Source: Blastopirellula marina
GTDB lineage: Bacteria > Planctomycetota > Planctomycetia > Pirellulales > Thermoguttaceae
Assembly: GCA_020721965.1 (NCBI GenBank)
Contig: DYLS01000049.1
Span: forward strand, 1-32,287
DNA length: 32,287 bases
Reading direction: 5' to 3'
The position numbers and the translations under genes are program-made. Position 1 is the first letter of the stretch. The number at the start of each line of letters is the position of its first letter. Below, piece after piece: positions 1 to 7,891 of this stretch. The notes beneath the pieces were generated by a model. It did not search any database and was not told the DNA's origin. It was given only the letters and a program-made list of their open reading frames with translations.

Positions 1-710
1 CGATTTTCCTAAAGGATGCCGCCGCCGTGGAACAGGCGGAGTTCCTGGACGCCGTCAAGGCCGCCAATGAGCAAGACGCCTTCGTCTTTTGGAATCACCA
101 GGCGTGGAAGGGCGAGGAGCTGGGCCGCTGGATGGACGTTCACACGACCCTCTTCGAAAACAAATGGCTGCATGGAATTGAGGTCGGCAACGGTGATTCC
201 TACTACCCAACCGCCCATCGTTGGGCATTGGAAAAGAACCTGACCATGGTCGGCAACTCCGATATCCATGTCCCGGATCTCTTGGAAAAAAATACCGCGG
301 CGGAACACCGAACCATCACCTTGGTGTTCGCTCCCGAACGAAGCGTCGAGGCCATTCACGAAGCCCTCCGCGCTGGCCGGACAGCGGTTTGGTGGAAGGA
401 TCAGTTGATCGGCCGTCCCGAGTGGTTGGAGGCCTTAGCCGCAGCGGCGATTCGAATCGATCCCCCGCATTTGCGATCCAAGAATTCGATCTGGTTCCGA
501 GTCCATAACTCCTCTGAAATCGATATCGTCCTGGATCGTAAAGGGACGGTCGGGCCAACACACGTCGTCCTGCCGGCGCGCAGCTCGATCATCGCGAGGA
601 TCAATGTAGCGGATGCGTCCCAACCCGTATCCCTGGAATACACCATCACCAATTTCCGGATCGCCCCCGATACCGGGCTTTCGGTGAGCTATACCATACC
701 CGCCCCTTAA
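1..710 (+). CDS. PHP-domain phosphodiesterase, Sb-PDE-like (5'-partial)
   Basis: The reading frame is open to the left edge (first full codon at 3), so the N-terminal part lies outside the window and about 235 residues remain. The visible part has the back half of a PHP metallohydrolase domain: a WNHQAW segment supplying a metal-ligand histidine, then GIEVGNG with a glutamate, then GNSDIH near the domain end. This spacing and the YYPTAHRWALEKNLTMVGNSDIH-type context resemble the Sb-PDE family of phosphodiesterases (the Sphingobium organophosphate diesterase family), which hydrolyse phosphodiesters with a multinuclear metal centre. After the PHP part comes a C-terminal stretch of about 130 residues, probably a beta-rich accessory domain. 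The natural substrate cannot be told. The family resemblance is from memory of motifs. A PHP hydrolase is secure, the Sb-PDE assignment less so. Confidence 0.72.
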   Translation, partial: IFLKDAAAVEQAEFLDAVKAANEQDAFVFWNHQAWKGEELGRWMDVHTTLFENKWLHGIEVGNGDSYYPTAHRWALEKNLTMVGNSDIHVPDLLEKNTAAEHRTITLVFAPERSVEAIHEALRAGRTAVWWKDQLIGRPEWLEALAAAAIRIDPPHLRSKNSIWFRVHNSSEIDIVLDRKGTVGPTHVVLPARSSIIARINVADASQPVSLEYTITNFRIAPDTGLSVSYTIPAP

Positions 711-947
711 CGTTTGACATTGCCAGAGGCGATTCGAGGTTTTTCCCGGGCGATCTGCTGAATCGCGGCCCGCCGGCGGGGTTTGGTATTCCCGTTTACG
801 CTTCGGCGCGATCCGCTTTTAACGTTTTCGCCCAATCGCATTCTGCTGGGAAGCGAGCCGGTTGCAGCTTGCAGCGGCGCGACCAAGCTGAGCAAGCGAC
901 GCACGCGCAGTGGACCATCCCGCACGAATCCCAGCACGGATCATGGT

Positions 948-988
948 CGCCTGCATCGCCTCGCGATTGTGCGATGCAGGCGTTTTTT
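948..988 (+). terminator. Rho-independent terminator
   Basis: A perfect 12-bp inverted repeat (948-959 CGCCTGCATCGC with 971-982 GCGATGCAGGCG) encloses an 11-nt loop and is followed directly by six T (983-988). This is a textbook intrinsic terminator on the + strand. It either ends a long 3' UTR of the phosphodiesterase gene or a small RNA transcribed from 711-947. Confidence 0.85.
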
Positions 989-1013
989 GTTTCCGACGAC
1001 CTGGGGCAAGTAT

Positions 1014-1117
1014 CTCGCAGATACGGGAAGCAATGGCGTTTCGCGGATATGGGGAGCGACAGCGTCTCACAGATAGGAGAAGCAATAGCTGCTCGCGGAT
1101 GCGGGGAGTAATTCGCC
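1014..1117. repeat. Four-unit 26-bp degenerate tandem repeat
   Basis: Four consecutive 26-bp units start at 1014, 1040, 1066 and 1092. Each has the pattern CTCGCAGAT..GGGAAGCAAT with substitutions but no indels. Units 1 and 3 resemble each other most (GAAGCAAT), as do units 2 and 4 (CGCGGAT, GGGGAG), suggesting an older 52-bp duplication. The array lies between two terminator-like hairpins. There are no spacers, so it is not a CRISPR array. Confidence 0.8.
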
Positions 1118-1160
1118 GGAAAGCGTTCCCTCCGCAACCGCTACCCTGCATCATTCTCAC

Positions 1161-1190
1161 GGCGTATATTGACCGAAGTACGCCTTTTTT
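1161..1190 (+). terminator. Terminator-like hairpin before the helicase gene
   Basis: GGCGTA (1161-1166) pairs perfectly with TACGCC (1179-1184) around a 12-nt loop, and six T follow (1185-1190). The stem is short, so strength is uncertain. It would stop transcription coming from the repeat array before the helicase gene at 1234. Confidence 0.6.
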
Positions 1191-1233
1191 GCGAGGCTCC
1201 CTGAAAATTGCATTGCCGACACGCCGTTAGGCG

Positions 1234-3681
1234 ATGCGGAGTCTCATTTACGGTCAGACATCTAGCCGCATTCCGGAATTGATTGTGAGCAGCCAAACCG
1301 ACTGGGTCCCTCCCACCCGCGAGGAAATTGCGGAACGCTATTTCGCGCAGCTCCCTCATCCCCCCTACCCCATGCAAGAAGATGCCCTTCTGGCCTGGTT
1401 TTCCTGTCGCCAGGGCGTGCTGGTGTGTGCCCCAACGGGTACAGGCAAGACACTGATTGCCGAAGCTGCCTTATTCGAGGCGTTGCACACAAACACAGTT
1501 GCCTATTACACCACTCCCCTGATCGCCCTAACGGAACAGAAGTTTCGTGAGATGCAGCAAGCGGCCGAGCGATGGGGCTTTCGTCGCGAAGACGTGGGGC
1601 TTGTGACGGGTAATCGTCGCGAGAACCCAGACGCGCAAATCCTTGTCGTCGTTGCGGAAATCCTCTTCAACCGTTTGCTTCACCCCGAGGCTTGGGACTT
1701 CTCGTGCGTCAGTTCTGTGGTCATGGACGAGTTCCATAGCTTCAACGACCCGGAACGGGGCATTGTGTGGGAATTCACGCTCGGATTACTGCCCCCGCAT
1801 ATCCGCACGCTATTGCTTTCTGCAACGGTTGGCAACGCTCCAGAATTCTTGCACTGGCTTCGCACAGCCCACGGTCGCGATCTAGAGTTGGTCGCCAGCA
1901 CCGATCGCAAGGTCCCGCTGACCTTCCAATGGGTCGGCGATCGTCTCCTGAACGAGCAGATCGAAGAGATGGCGGCGGGGGCCGAGAGTGAACGGCTTTG
2001 TCCAGCCTTGATCTTTTGCTTCAATCGGGAAGAGTGCTGGACCATTGCCGAACAGCTCAAGGGACGCGGGCTGGTAACGAAGGAACAGCAGCAGGCGATA
2101 GCGGAATACCTTGAGTCGCACGAACTGTCGCGGGGCGTGGGTCCCAAGCTCAGGCAATTGCTGATGCGGGGCGTCGGTGTCCACCATGCTGGGGTGCTCC
2201 CCCATTACCGTCGCCTCGTGGAGGAATTGTTCCAACGCAAGCTGTTATCCGTGGTGGTGTGTACCGAGACCTTGGCCGCGGGGATCAACCTGCCGGCACG
2301 CTCCGTAGTGCTGCCGTCGCTGGTGAAGGGACCCCGCGATCGTCGACGGATCATCGACGCCAGTTCGGCGCATCAGATGTTTGGCCGAGCGGGTCGCCCC
2401 CAGTACGATAGTCAAGGCTACGTCTTCGTTCTCGCACACGAGGACGACGTGAAACTCGCCCGTTGGAGAGAAAAATTCGATCGCATTCCCGCCGACGCCA
2501 AGGACCCGCAACTCCTACGGATGAAAAAAGAGCTGAAGCGAAAAATGCCGCAGCGCCGGCCAGAGGAAACGTACTGGAATGAGGCCCAGTTTTGGAAATT
2601 GAAGGACTCTCCACCCGCTCGTTTGGTAAGCCGTGGCCATCTACCCTGGCGGCTTTTGGCTTACATGCTACAGGCCTCACCCGAGGTGGAACCGATTCGC
2701 CGCCTCGTCAGCAAACGGCTCACGGACAGTTCTCATCGTGACGGTGAGTTGCGGTATCTGGACCAGATGTTGCTCACGTTGCGGCGGGCTGGTCATGTCC
2801 GACTGGAACCGCCTCCACCGGTCGAGGCCGCAGAATCGCCCCAGCCCAAGAAGATCGATTCTTCGCAGACATCCTGGGAATTTCCAGTGGATGCGAAGAC
2901 CTCGGGGAGCGAGGGCCAGGTTGACAGCGACAGTCCCACTCCTCCAGGTTATGCCCCCGCTGCGGCGTTCTCCACGGAAACGCTGCCCCAGCTAACGCTT
3001 TTCCGCAGCGTGCATCCCTTGTACGGGATATTTCTCATTCATCAATTGGGTATCGCCGACGACCAGGAATTGCTTCAGGCCGTGGAGAGCGTCTTGGAGT
3101 TGCCTCGCTCTATATGGAATTACGTCCACGTGCCCTCCCACGATGATCTGCCCCCCGGTCCATTGGCTGTCCAGCGGCTCGACCCGCTGCTGCTGCACCT
3201 TGGGCTGGCACTACCCGATCAATTGACCGGGCGCAAGGCTGAAGACGATGAGGACGCCAAGGAAGAGCGGCGGCGGCGTCAACGCCGTGGTTTCGCGGAG
3301 GAGGCCCCTCGCGTTTTTACCCTGGCGGAAAAGTTGGAGCTACTGTTTTGCCATGATTATCCCGACATCCGAGACCTCCGCCTAACCCCGGTCTGGGTGG
3401 CTGGGGAACTGCTCGAGTTCGGCGGTCAATTCCACAAATACATCTCCGCCAAGAGTCTTCAAAAACAGGAGGGCCTCATCTTTCGCCACCTCTTGCGGCT
3501 GATCCTGTTGCTTGGTGAATTCAAGCAGTTGTGTCCGGCAGAGCTGACCGGGGAGGATTGGGCTGCCCGCCTCGACGGTCTAATCGCCGCATTCACACAA
3601 ACTTGCCGTGAGGTCGATCCCGAGAGCACCGAAAAGGTCGTAGAGCAGATCGAGAGTGAAGCCCCGGCGGACGATTTATAG
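1234..3681 (+). CDS. Ski2-like DEAD/DEAH-box helicase
   Basis: A superfamily 2 ATP-dependent nucleic-acid helicase of 815 residues. Visible motifs are Walker A APTGTGKT (66-73), motif Ia/Ib region TTPLIALTEQK (about 93-103), the DEFH box (165-168), SAT (196-198), HHAGVLP (317-323), motif V TETLAAGINLPA (344-355) and motif VI QMFGRAGR (381-388). The QM-GRAGR form of motif VI is typical of the Ski2/Mtr4/Hel308 branch. Residues beyond about 400 form a long C-terminal part. It contains a charged, low-complexity linker (about 535-580) and a Lys/Arg/Glu-rich stretch (about 670-685), with no domain I can name. RNA or DNA as substrate cannot be told. Start is uncertain: ATG 1234 has only a weak upstream GGCG, and a GTG codon near 1285 is an alternative because residues 1-18 look unlike helicase sequence. 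Confidence 0.88.
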   Translation: MRSLIYGQTSSRIPELIVSSQTDWVPPTREEIAERYFAQLPHPPYPMQEDALLAWFSCRQGVLVCAPTGTGKTLIAEAALFEALHTNTVAYYTTPLIALTEQKFREMQQAAERWGFRREDVGLVTGNRRENPDAQILVVVAEILFNRLLHPEAWDFSCVSSVVMDEFHSFNDPERGIVWEFTLGLLPPHIRTLLLSATVGNAPEFLHWLRTAHGRDLELVASTDRKVPLTFQWVGDRLLNEQIEEMAAGAESERLCPALIFCFNREECWTIAEQLKGRGLVTKEQQQAIAEYLESHELSRGVGPKLRQLLMRGVGVHHAGVLPHYRRLVEELFQRKLLSVVVCTETLAAGINLPARSVVLPSLVKGPRDRRRIIDASSAHQMFGRAGRPQYDSQGYVFVLAHEDDVKLARWREKFDRIPADAKDPQLLRMKKELKRKMPQRRPEETYWNEAQFWKLKDSPPARLVSRGHLPWRLLAYMLQASPEVEPIRRLVSKRLTDSSHRDGELRYLDQMLLTLRRAGHVRLEPPPPVEAAESPQPKKIDSSQTSWEFPVDAKTSGSEGQVDSDSPTPPGYAPAAAFSTETLPQLTLFRSVHPLYGIFLIHQLGIADDQELLQAVESVLELPRSIWNYVHVPSHDDLPPGPLAVQRLDPLLLHLGLALPDQLTGRKAEDDEDAKEERRRRQRRGFAEEAPRVFTLAEKLELLFCHDYPDIRDLRLTPVWVAGELLEFGGQFHKYISAKSLQKQEGLIFRHLLRLILLLGEFKQLCPAELTGEDWAARLDGLIAAFTQTCREVDPESTEKVVEQIESEAPADDL

Positions 3682-3773
3682 GGGGGCTACGATTCTCCGC
3701 GAAATTCCAGAGAAGGCACGATTTTGAACGAAAACCCATATTCTCAGAACAGAGACCCAACAAGGACAACGCC

Positions 3774-4229
3774 ATGAGCCAGGCGAAGATTGGCGACAAG
3801 GCCCCAGACTTCGAGGTGCTCGATCACGAGGGGCGAAAACTCCGGTTATCCGATTTTCGCGGTCGCTGGGTCGTGCTGTTCTTTTACCCCAAAGACAACA
3901 TGCCCATTTGCACGCGGGAGGCGTGCAGCTTCCGGGACGCTTATGACGAACTCGTGGAGATGGACGCCGTCGTGATCGGGGTCAGTCCCGACCCGCCGAA
4001 GAGCCACGCACGTTTTGCCGCAAAGTACCGCCTAACGTTTCCCTTGGTGACAGACGACGGAACCTTGAGCAGCCTCTTTGGCGTTCGGAAGCTATTCGGT
4101 CTTCTTCCTCGTCGGGTCACCTTCGTCATCGACCCAAAGGGGATACTTGCCCTCGAATTCTATGCCTCACTTGCGGCCGGGAAGCACGTCCAGGTGGCCA
4201 AGGAAGCCATCCGTCGCGCCTCGGGCTAA
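3774..4229 (+). CDS. bcp: Peroxiredoxin, PrxQ/BCP type
   Basis: A 151-residue thioredoxin-fold peroxidase that would reduce hydrogen peroxide and organic peroxides in the cytoplasm using thioredoxin-like reductants. The start is supported by AAGGA seven bases upstream of ATG 3774. The active-site region reads FYPKDNMPICTREACSFRD (residues 37-55). The peroxidatic Cys is C46, and the resolving Cys C51 five residues later is the hallmark CxxxxC spacing of PrxQ/BCP. The near-universal Thr/Ser of the PxxxTxxC motif is Met43 here, which is unusual because that hydroxyl helps position and activate the peroxidatic cysteine. The downstream RVTFVIDPKG matches the conserved RxTFVID region containing the active-site arginine. 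It follows the helicase gene by 92 bases. Confidence 0.9.
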   Translation: MSQAKIGDKAPDFEVLDHEGRKLRLSDFRGRWVVLFFYPKDNMPICTREACSFRDAYDELVEMDAVVIGVSPDPPKSHARFAAKYRLTFPLVTDDGTLSSLFGVRKLFGLLPRRVTFVIDPKGILALEFYASLAAGKHVQVAKEAIRRASG

Positions 4230-4270
4230 AGACTCATAAGGCGGTCCTAAGGCGAGGGGGCACCAGCAAT

Positions 4271-5791
4271 TCAGCCGGATCCCGCACGGGATGGCGGGGG
4301 CAGCGGTCCTCCACCGTTCTGCAACAACACGGCTTCCCATTCTCTCAATTTCTCTCGCCAGGCCTCCAGGCTTCTCGTGGGATAATCGGCAGGCCAGCCC
4401 CCCTTGCGGAACTCTTCGCTAATCTCGCCGTCTCCAATCTCGTCTCTCCAATCCGCGAGGACTTTGCGCATGCGCTGCAAGACCTCCGCATGGCGTGGGT
4501 CACCGGCCAGGTTTTTCAGCTCATACGGGTCTGCCTCAAGGTCGTACAGTTCCTCCTTTGGTTTCGATGCCTGCATAAAAGCATCTTGTTCCGCGGAAAG
4601 TCTTCCCTCCAAGTGCATCACGTTGAGCAGCGCCAAAACCGGATACTGCATTTCCTTGTACTCGTTGTATTGGCAATAGGCGCGCTCAGGCATGAGGTTG
4701 AGGATGTATTTGTATCTTCCATCTTGGCAGGCCCGCATGGCATCGTGGGTGTCGTCCATTTTGTCCCGTGCCGTGAACAAGAAGTTTCGACGCGGATGAT
4801 TTGGGTCCATCAAATCATGGCCTTGCATCCACGGTGGGACTGCCGTGCCGGACGCCGCCACAATCGTCGCTGTGACGTCGATTGCGCTGACCAACTCATC
4901 GCTAACAGTCCCCAGCGGGATCTTCCCCGGCCAGCGCATGATCAGGGGAACGTGCGTCCCTTGCTGGTAAAGGAATTGTTTGCCGCGGACCTCGCATCGA
5001 CCGTTGTCTCCCATAAAAATGATCAGCGTTTGGTCGAGCAGGCCCTCACGACGCAGGCGGTCCACAATCTCCCCCACCAACGCATCCATCTTTTGCACCT
5101 CTTCCAAACCGTTTGCGATGTCTCGCCGCGTGAGAGGTGTATCCGGGTAGTAGGGCGGAACCACCACTCTTGCTGGATCCACAGGTCGATCCGGATAGTG
5201 GTGCCACGTGCGATGCGTGTTGGCTAGGGTAATCTGGGCGAAAAAGGGGCGGCCGTTGGCTTCTGACCAATCCTTGCCCGGAAACAACCGCGCCGGATCA
5301 TGCTCGAAATTGAGATCGAGCTTCTTGCTTTTCCCTAAGACCGTCAAATAGCCCCCCTTTTGCAATAAGAGCGGAAAGGGCATGATCGGCGGGGGAAGCG
5401 GCTTTTTTCCCGCCGTGCGGTGTTGATGGGCACCAATGGCGTTCTGGTACATACCCGTCATGATGGCGCTCCGCGACGTGGAGCAGACGGGGGCAGTGGT
5501 GTGGGCGTTCCGATATAGAATACCCTCCGCCGCCAATCGATCCACGTTCGGCGTGCTCACACATTTCAGGCCGTAGCAACCCAGATCTGGCCCGATATCC
5601 TCGGCAAAAATCAAGACGATGTTCGGTGGGTCACCCCCTTCCGCCACGGTCGCACCGGCCGTGCCAAGCGCCGTTCCCAAAGCCATCGCGACAGCCAAGC
5701 CGAAGAGGGCGATTCCGTGAAAATGGCAACCTCGTGATCGCGTAAAAGCCGAAATGGCCAGCCAAACCACCGAAGGGCTGTTCCAGGACAT
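4271..5791 (-). CDS. Secreted sulfatase, formylglycine-dependent
   Basis: A 506-residue alkaline-phosphatase-superfamily sulfatase that would cleave sulfate esters or N-sulfate from polysaccharides outside the cytoplasm. The N-terminus has a hydrophobic segment (about 27-50, IALFGLAVAMALGTALG) that looks like a signal peptide behind a long n-region, so a later start is possible. Metal-binding residues appear in NIVLIFAEDIGPDLGCYG (57-74). The sulfatase motif CSTSR (C103-R107) carries the cysteine that a formylglycine-generating enzyme would modify. A GDNG metal-binding segment follows further down. The layout is closest to heparan N-sulfatase-like (SGSH/arylsulfatase A) members, which planctomycetes have in great number. 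No modifying enzyme or second sulfatase is nearby. It is convergent with the peroxiredoxin gene. Confidence 0.92.
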   Translation of the reverse strand: MSWNSPSVVWLAISAFTRSRGCHFHGIALFGLAVAMALGTALGTAGATVAEGGDPPNIVLIFAEDIGPDLGCYGLKCVSTPNVDRLAAEGILYRNAHTTAPVCSTSRSAIMTGMYQNAIGAHQHRTAGKKPLPPPIMPFPLLLQKGGYLTVLGKSKKLDLNFEHDPARLFPGKDWSEANGRPFFAQITLANTHRTWHHYPDRPVDPARVVVPPYYPDTPLTRRDIANGLEEVQKMDALVGEIVDRLRREGLLDQTLIIFMGDNGRCEVRGKQFLYQQGTHVPLIMRWPGKIPLGTVSDELVSAIDVTATIVAASGTAVPPWMQGHDLMDPNHPRRNFLFTARDKMDDTHDAMRACQDGRYKYILNLMPERAYCQYNEYKEMQYPVLALLNVMHLEGRLSAEQDAFMQASKPKEELYDLEADPYELKNLAGDPRHAEVLQRMRKVLADWRDEIGDGEISEEFRKGGWPADYPTRSLEAWREKLREWEAVLLQNGGGPLPPPSRAGSG

Positions 5792-6236
5792 GGCTCGCCG
5801 CCTCCTCGGTCAAGAGTTCCCAATCGTACGAGTGAATGCCACAGCGCAGGGTTGTCTGCTAGGCTCAACCTCTTGCAACCTCTTCTGGTCATGCCACATA
5901 TTGCCTCGCAAGATATGCCGGGCACATCACCCCATCAGACGGGCTTTGCACCGTAGGATCGGCCGCCAGGCTTCTGCACCATGCTCGGGCCGAGATAGCA
6001 TCATCGGGCCTGGATAGCACAAGATGCATCAAGCGGCCCGTCACCCCAGCCACTCAACGACCTTTTCGCCCCTCGTCGTAGCCCGCGGTCTCGACCAGCC
6101 CATCGCCATGCGTTATCCTAAACCATTTGGGTCGCGTTGGCACGAGTGGGGCACCCGGTTTTGATCGAAATAGGTGCGAGCCGTCCCACCTTGGATTGGT
6201 GCCCCAAGAGCTGAGAGACGCTCCGGAGCTTTCCCT
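5792..6236. other. Divergent intergenic region with repeats
   Basis: These 445 bases separate the divergent sulfatase and pgi genes. They contain copy A of the dispersed element (5839-5956) and, just after it, a short direct repeat: TCGGGCCGAGATAGCA at 5985-6000 and TCGGGCCTGGATAGCA at 6004-6019, two mismatches in 16, period 19. Promoters for both genes should lie here, but I could not pick one with confidence. Confidence 0.5.
5839..5956 (+). repeat. Dispersed intergenic element, copy A
   Basis: 118 bp, from CCACAGCGCA to the terminal CCGTAG. The shared core TATGCCGGGCAC is at 5914-5925 and lies exactly 31 bases before the right end, as in all other copies. Its right 43 bases match copy C at 35 of 43 positions by hand count, without gaps. 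The inverted ends have decayed compared with copy C. It is the longest copy because its left half is extended. It lies between divergent genes. Confidence 0.8.
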
Positions 6237-7652
6237 ATGGTAGAAGAAAACATCACGCTTCGATACGACGCATCCGGTGTCATCGTAACCTCTCCCAATG
6301 CGGGGACTTGGGATAGGGAAACAGGGTTGACCGAAGAAGACATCCGGTGGCTTTGGCCGCGCTTGACGGCTTGCCGCGACGAAGTCTTGGCGGACGTAGC
6401 TGCGAGGGTTGCGGGCAGGCCGATTCCGCCCGAGAAAGCCCCGCTCGACTCCCGTTTCGCGGATCTTCCCGAACGATTGCTGGGACCCGACAAAGCACTG
6501 ACCGACCAATGGCTGGACACGGCCCATCGCTTTGCGCGGGAATTGGAGCGTGTCGTAATCCTTGGCATTGGTGGCTCCTACATGGGGGCACGGGCCATGT
6601 TCGAGGCCTGTTGCCATCCTTACCACAATGAGCTGCCACGGGAAAAACGAAACAGTCGCCCGCGTATCTATTTCGAGGGTAACAACGTCGATAGCGACGC
6701 AATGCGCGGTCTGTTGGACCTGCTCCAAGCCGATGATGCACCCTGGGGCATCGTCGTCATCAGCAAGAGCGGTTCGACGCTGGAAACAGCCACCGCCTTT
6801 CGCGTTTTCATGGATGCCCTCCAGGCTGCGGCGGGCAACCATTCCGCCCAGCGGGTTCTCGCCGTCAGTCAAAAGGGGAGCCGTCTCTGGCGACTCTGCG
6901 AGGCCCTTGGTGTCCCTCAAAATCAACTCTTCGAATTCCCTGAGGACGTGGGGGGGCGATTTTCCGTCCTTACCGCCGTGGGCCTTCTCCCCGCTGCCAT
7001 CATGGGGCTTGATATCCGGGCGGTGCTACAGGGCGCGGCCGCCATGAACGCGGCCTTTCGTCGCGACACATTCGAGGCGAATCCGGTGTTGGCCTACACT
7101 GCCGTCTGCCATTTGATGGAATCGCGACGCCAGGCCAACATTCGAGTCCTGGCTACTTGGGGGAAACGCCTCGAAGCCGTAGGCTTGTGGTACGATCAAC
7201 TGCTGTCGGAAAGCCTGGGCAAGAACGGTCTGGGAGCCACTCCGCTGACCGTCGTCAACACACGCGACCTTCACTCGCGTGGGCAGCAGCATCAGCAAGG
7301 CCGCCGTGACAAACTGTTCACCAACCTTTACCCGCAGAAAGCCTCGTTTCCAACCGTCCAAGTGCCACGTTGGGACCACGACGAAGATCAATTGAATGTC
7401 CTGGCCGCCAAGACCATCGGGGACATCCTCACAGCGGCGCGCCTTGGGACCAAAGATGCCTACTCCCAGGATCGCAGGCGGACCGCCGAGATCACTCTAT
7501 CCCGACTCGACGAGCGATCGTTGGGCGAACTATTCCAGATGCTAATGCTCGCGACCGCCGTGGAAGGCCGACTGATCGGGATCAACCCATATGGCCAACC
7601 GGGGGTAGAGGCCTACAAACGCTGCATGCAGGCATACCTCAAGGGCCAGTGA
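6237..7652 (+). CDS. pgi: Glucose-6-phosphate isomerase
   Basis: 471 residues. Interconverts glucose 6-phosphate and fructose 6-phosphate in glycolysis and gluconeogenesis. ATG 6237 is preferred over the in-frame ATG at 6174 because GGAG lies eight bases upstream and the protein homology begins only there. The SIS-type fold is visible: VILGIGGSYMGARA (107-120), the phosphate-binding VISKSGSTLETA (174-185), the PGI signature GGRFSVLTAVGLLP (239-252), a catalytic His in HSRGQQHQQG (H346) and the catalytic-glutamate region WYDQLLSESLGK (E325, K329). The length fits the shorter bacterial (Bacillus-like) PGI class rather than the roughly 550-residue E. coli form. It is divergent from the sulfatase gene. 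Confidence 0.95.
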   Translation: MVEENITLRYDASGVIVTSPNAGTWDRETGLTEEDIRWLWPRLTACRDEVLADVAARVAGRPIPPEKAPLDSRFADLPERLLGPDKALTDQWLDTAHRFARELERVVILGIGGSYMGARAMFEACCHPYHNELPREKRNSRPRIYFEGNNVDSDAMRGLLDLLQADDAPWGIVVISKSGSTLETATAFRVFMDALQAAAGNHSAQRVLAVSQKGSRLWRLCEALGVPQNQLFEFPEDVGGRFSVLTAVGLLPAAIMGLDIRAVLQGAAAMNAAFRRDTFEANPVLAYTAVCHLMESRRQANIRVLATWGKRLEAVGLWYDQLLSESLGKNGLGATPLTVVNTRDLHSRGQQHQQGRRDKLFTNLYPQKASFPTVQVPRWDHDEDQLNVLAAKTIGDILTAARLGTKDAYSQDRRRTAEITLSRLDERSLGELFQMLMLATAVEGRLIGINPYGQPGVEAYKRCMQAYLKGQ

Positions 7653-7768
7653 CGGAGGAATGCGGAGCCGCTTACCGGAGTCCGCTGGACTGGCAACGCC
7701 CGGCAATCGAAGCATGGACCATGCCGATCATGGATTATGCCGATAACGGACCATGCCGACATGATCAG

Positions 7769-7807
7769 GCGGATGTTTGCGGGCGTGTGACTTCCGCCAA
7801 CATCCGC
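7769..7807. other. Intergenic stem-loop between pgi and hydrolase gene
   Basis: A 14-bp inverted repeat (7769-7782 with 7794-7807, one mismatch) encloses an 11-nt loop. No T-run follows on either strand, so it is not a standard intrinsic terminator. Just before it lies a run of short ATGCCGA(T/C) repeats (about 7720-7760). It could stabilise the pgi mRNA 3' end or attenuate read-through to the next gene, about 85 bases on. Confidence 0.6.
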
Positions 7808-7891
7808 GCCGATAATGGTAAGATCGGATCTTGGTAAGAGTGGTTGATGACGAGGTTGCTAAGACGCGACATTTCCGCGAGGAGGATGAAT

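Larger units (their letters stand above)
711..1233. other. Gene-free region with two hairpins and a tandem repeat
   Basis: No convincing protein gene lies in these 523 bases. The open frames here have no family resemblance and overlap each other on both strands. The region holds a strong intrinsic-terminator hairpin (948-988), a four-unit 26-bp tandem repeat (1014-1117) and a second terminator-like hairpin (1161-1190). The first hairpin is about 240 bases beyond the phosphodiesterase stop codon, which is far for a simple gene terminator. One or two small non-coding transcripts could therefore lie here, although I found no convincing promoter. Confidence 0.6.

Noticed and set aside
714-742. 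Promoter starting with TTGACA at 714-719
   Set aside because: No acceptable -10 hexamer lies 16-18 bases downstream, and it directly follows the phosphodiesterase stop codon.
1014-1117. CRISPR-like regular repeats
   Set aside because: The 26-bp units are directly adjacent with no spacers, and no cas genes are present.
4490-5227. Long + strand open frame antisense to the sulfatase gene
   Set aside because: It lies wholly within the sulfatase coding region, whose motifs are clear, and its translation resembles no protein family. It is a shadow frame in GC-rich DNA.
6054-6926. 290-codon minus-strand frame over the start of pgi
   Set aside because: It is antisense to the well-supported pgi gene and has no recognisable motif.
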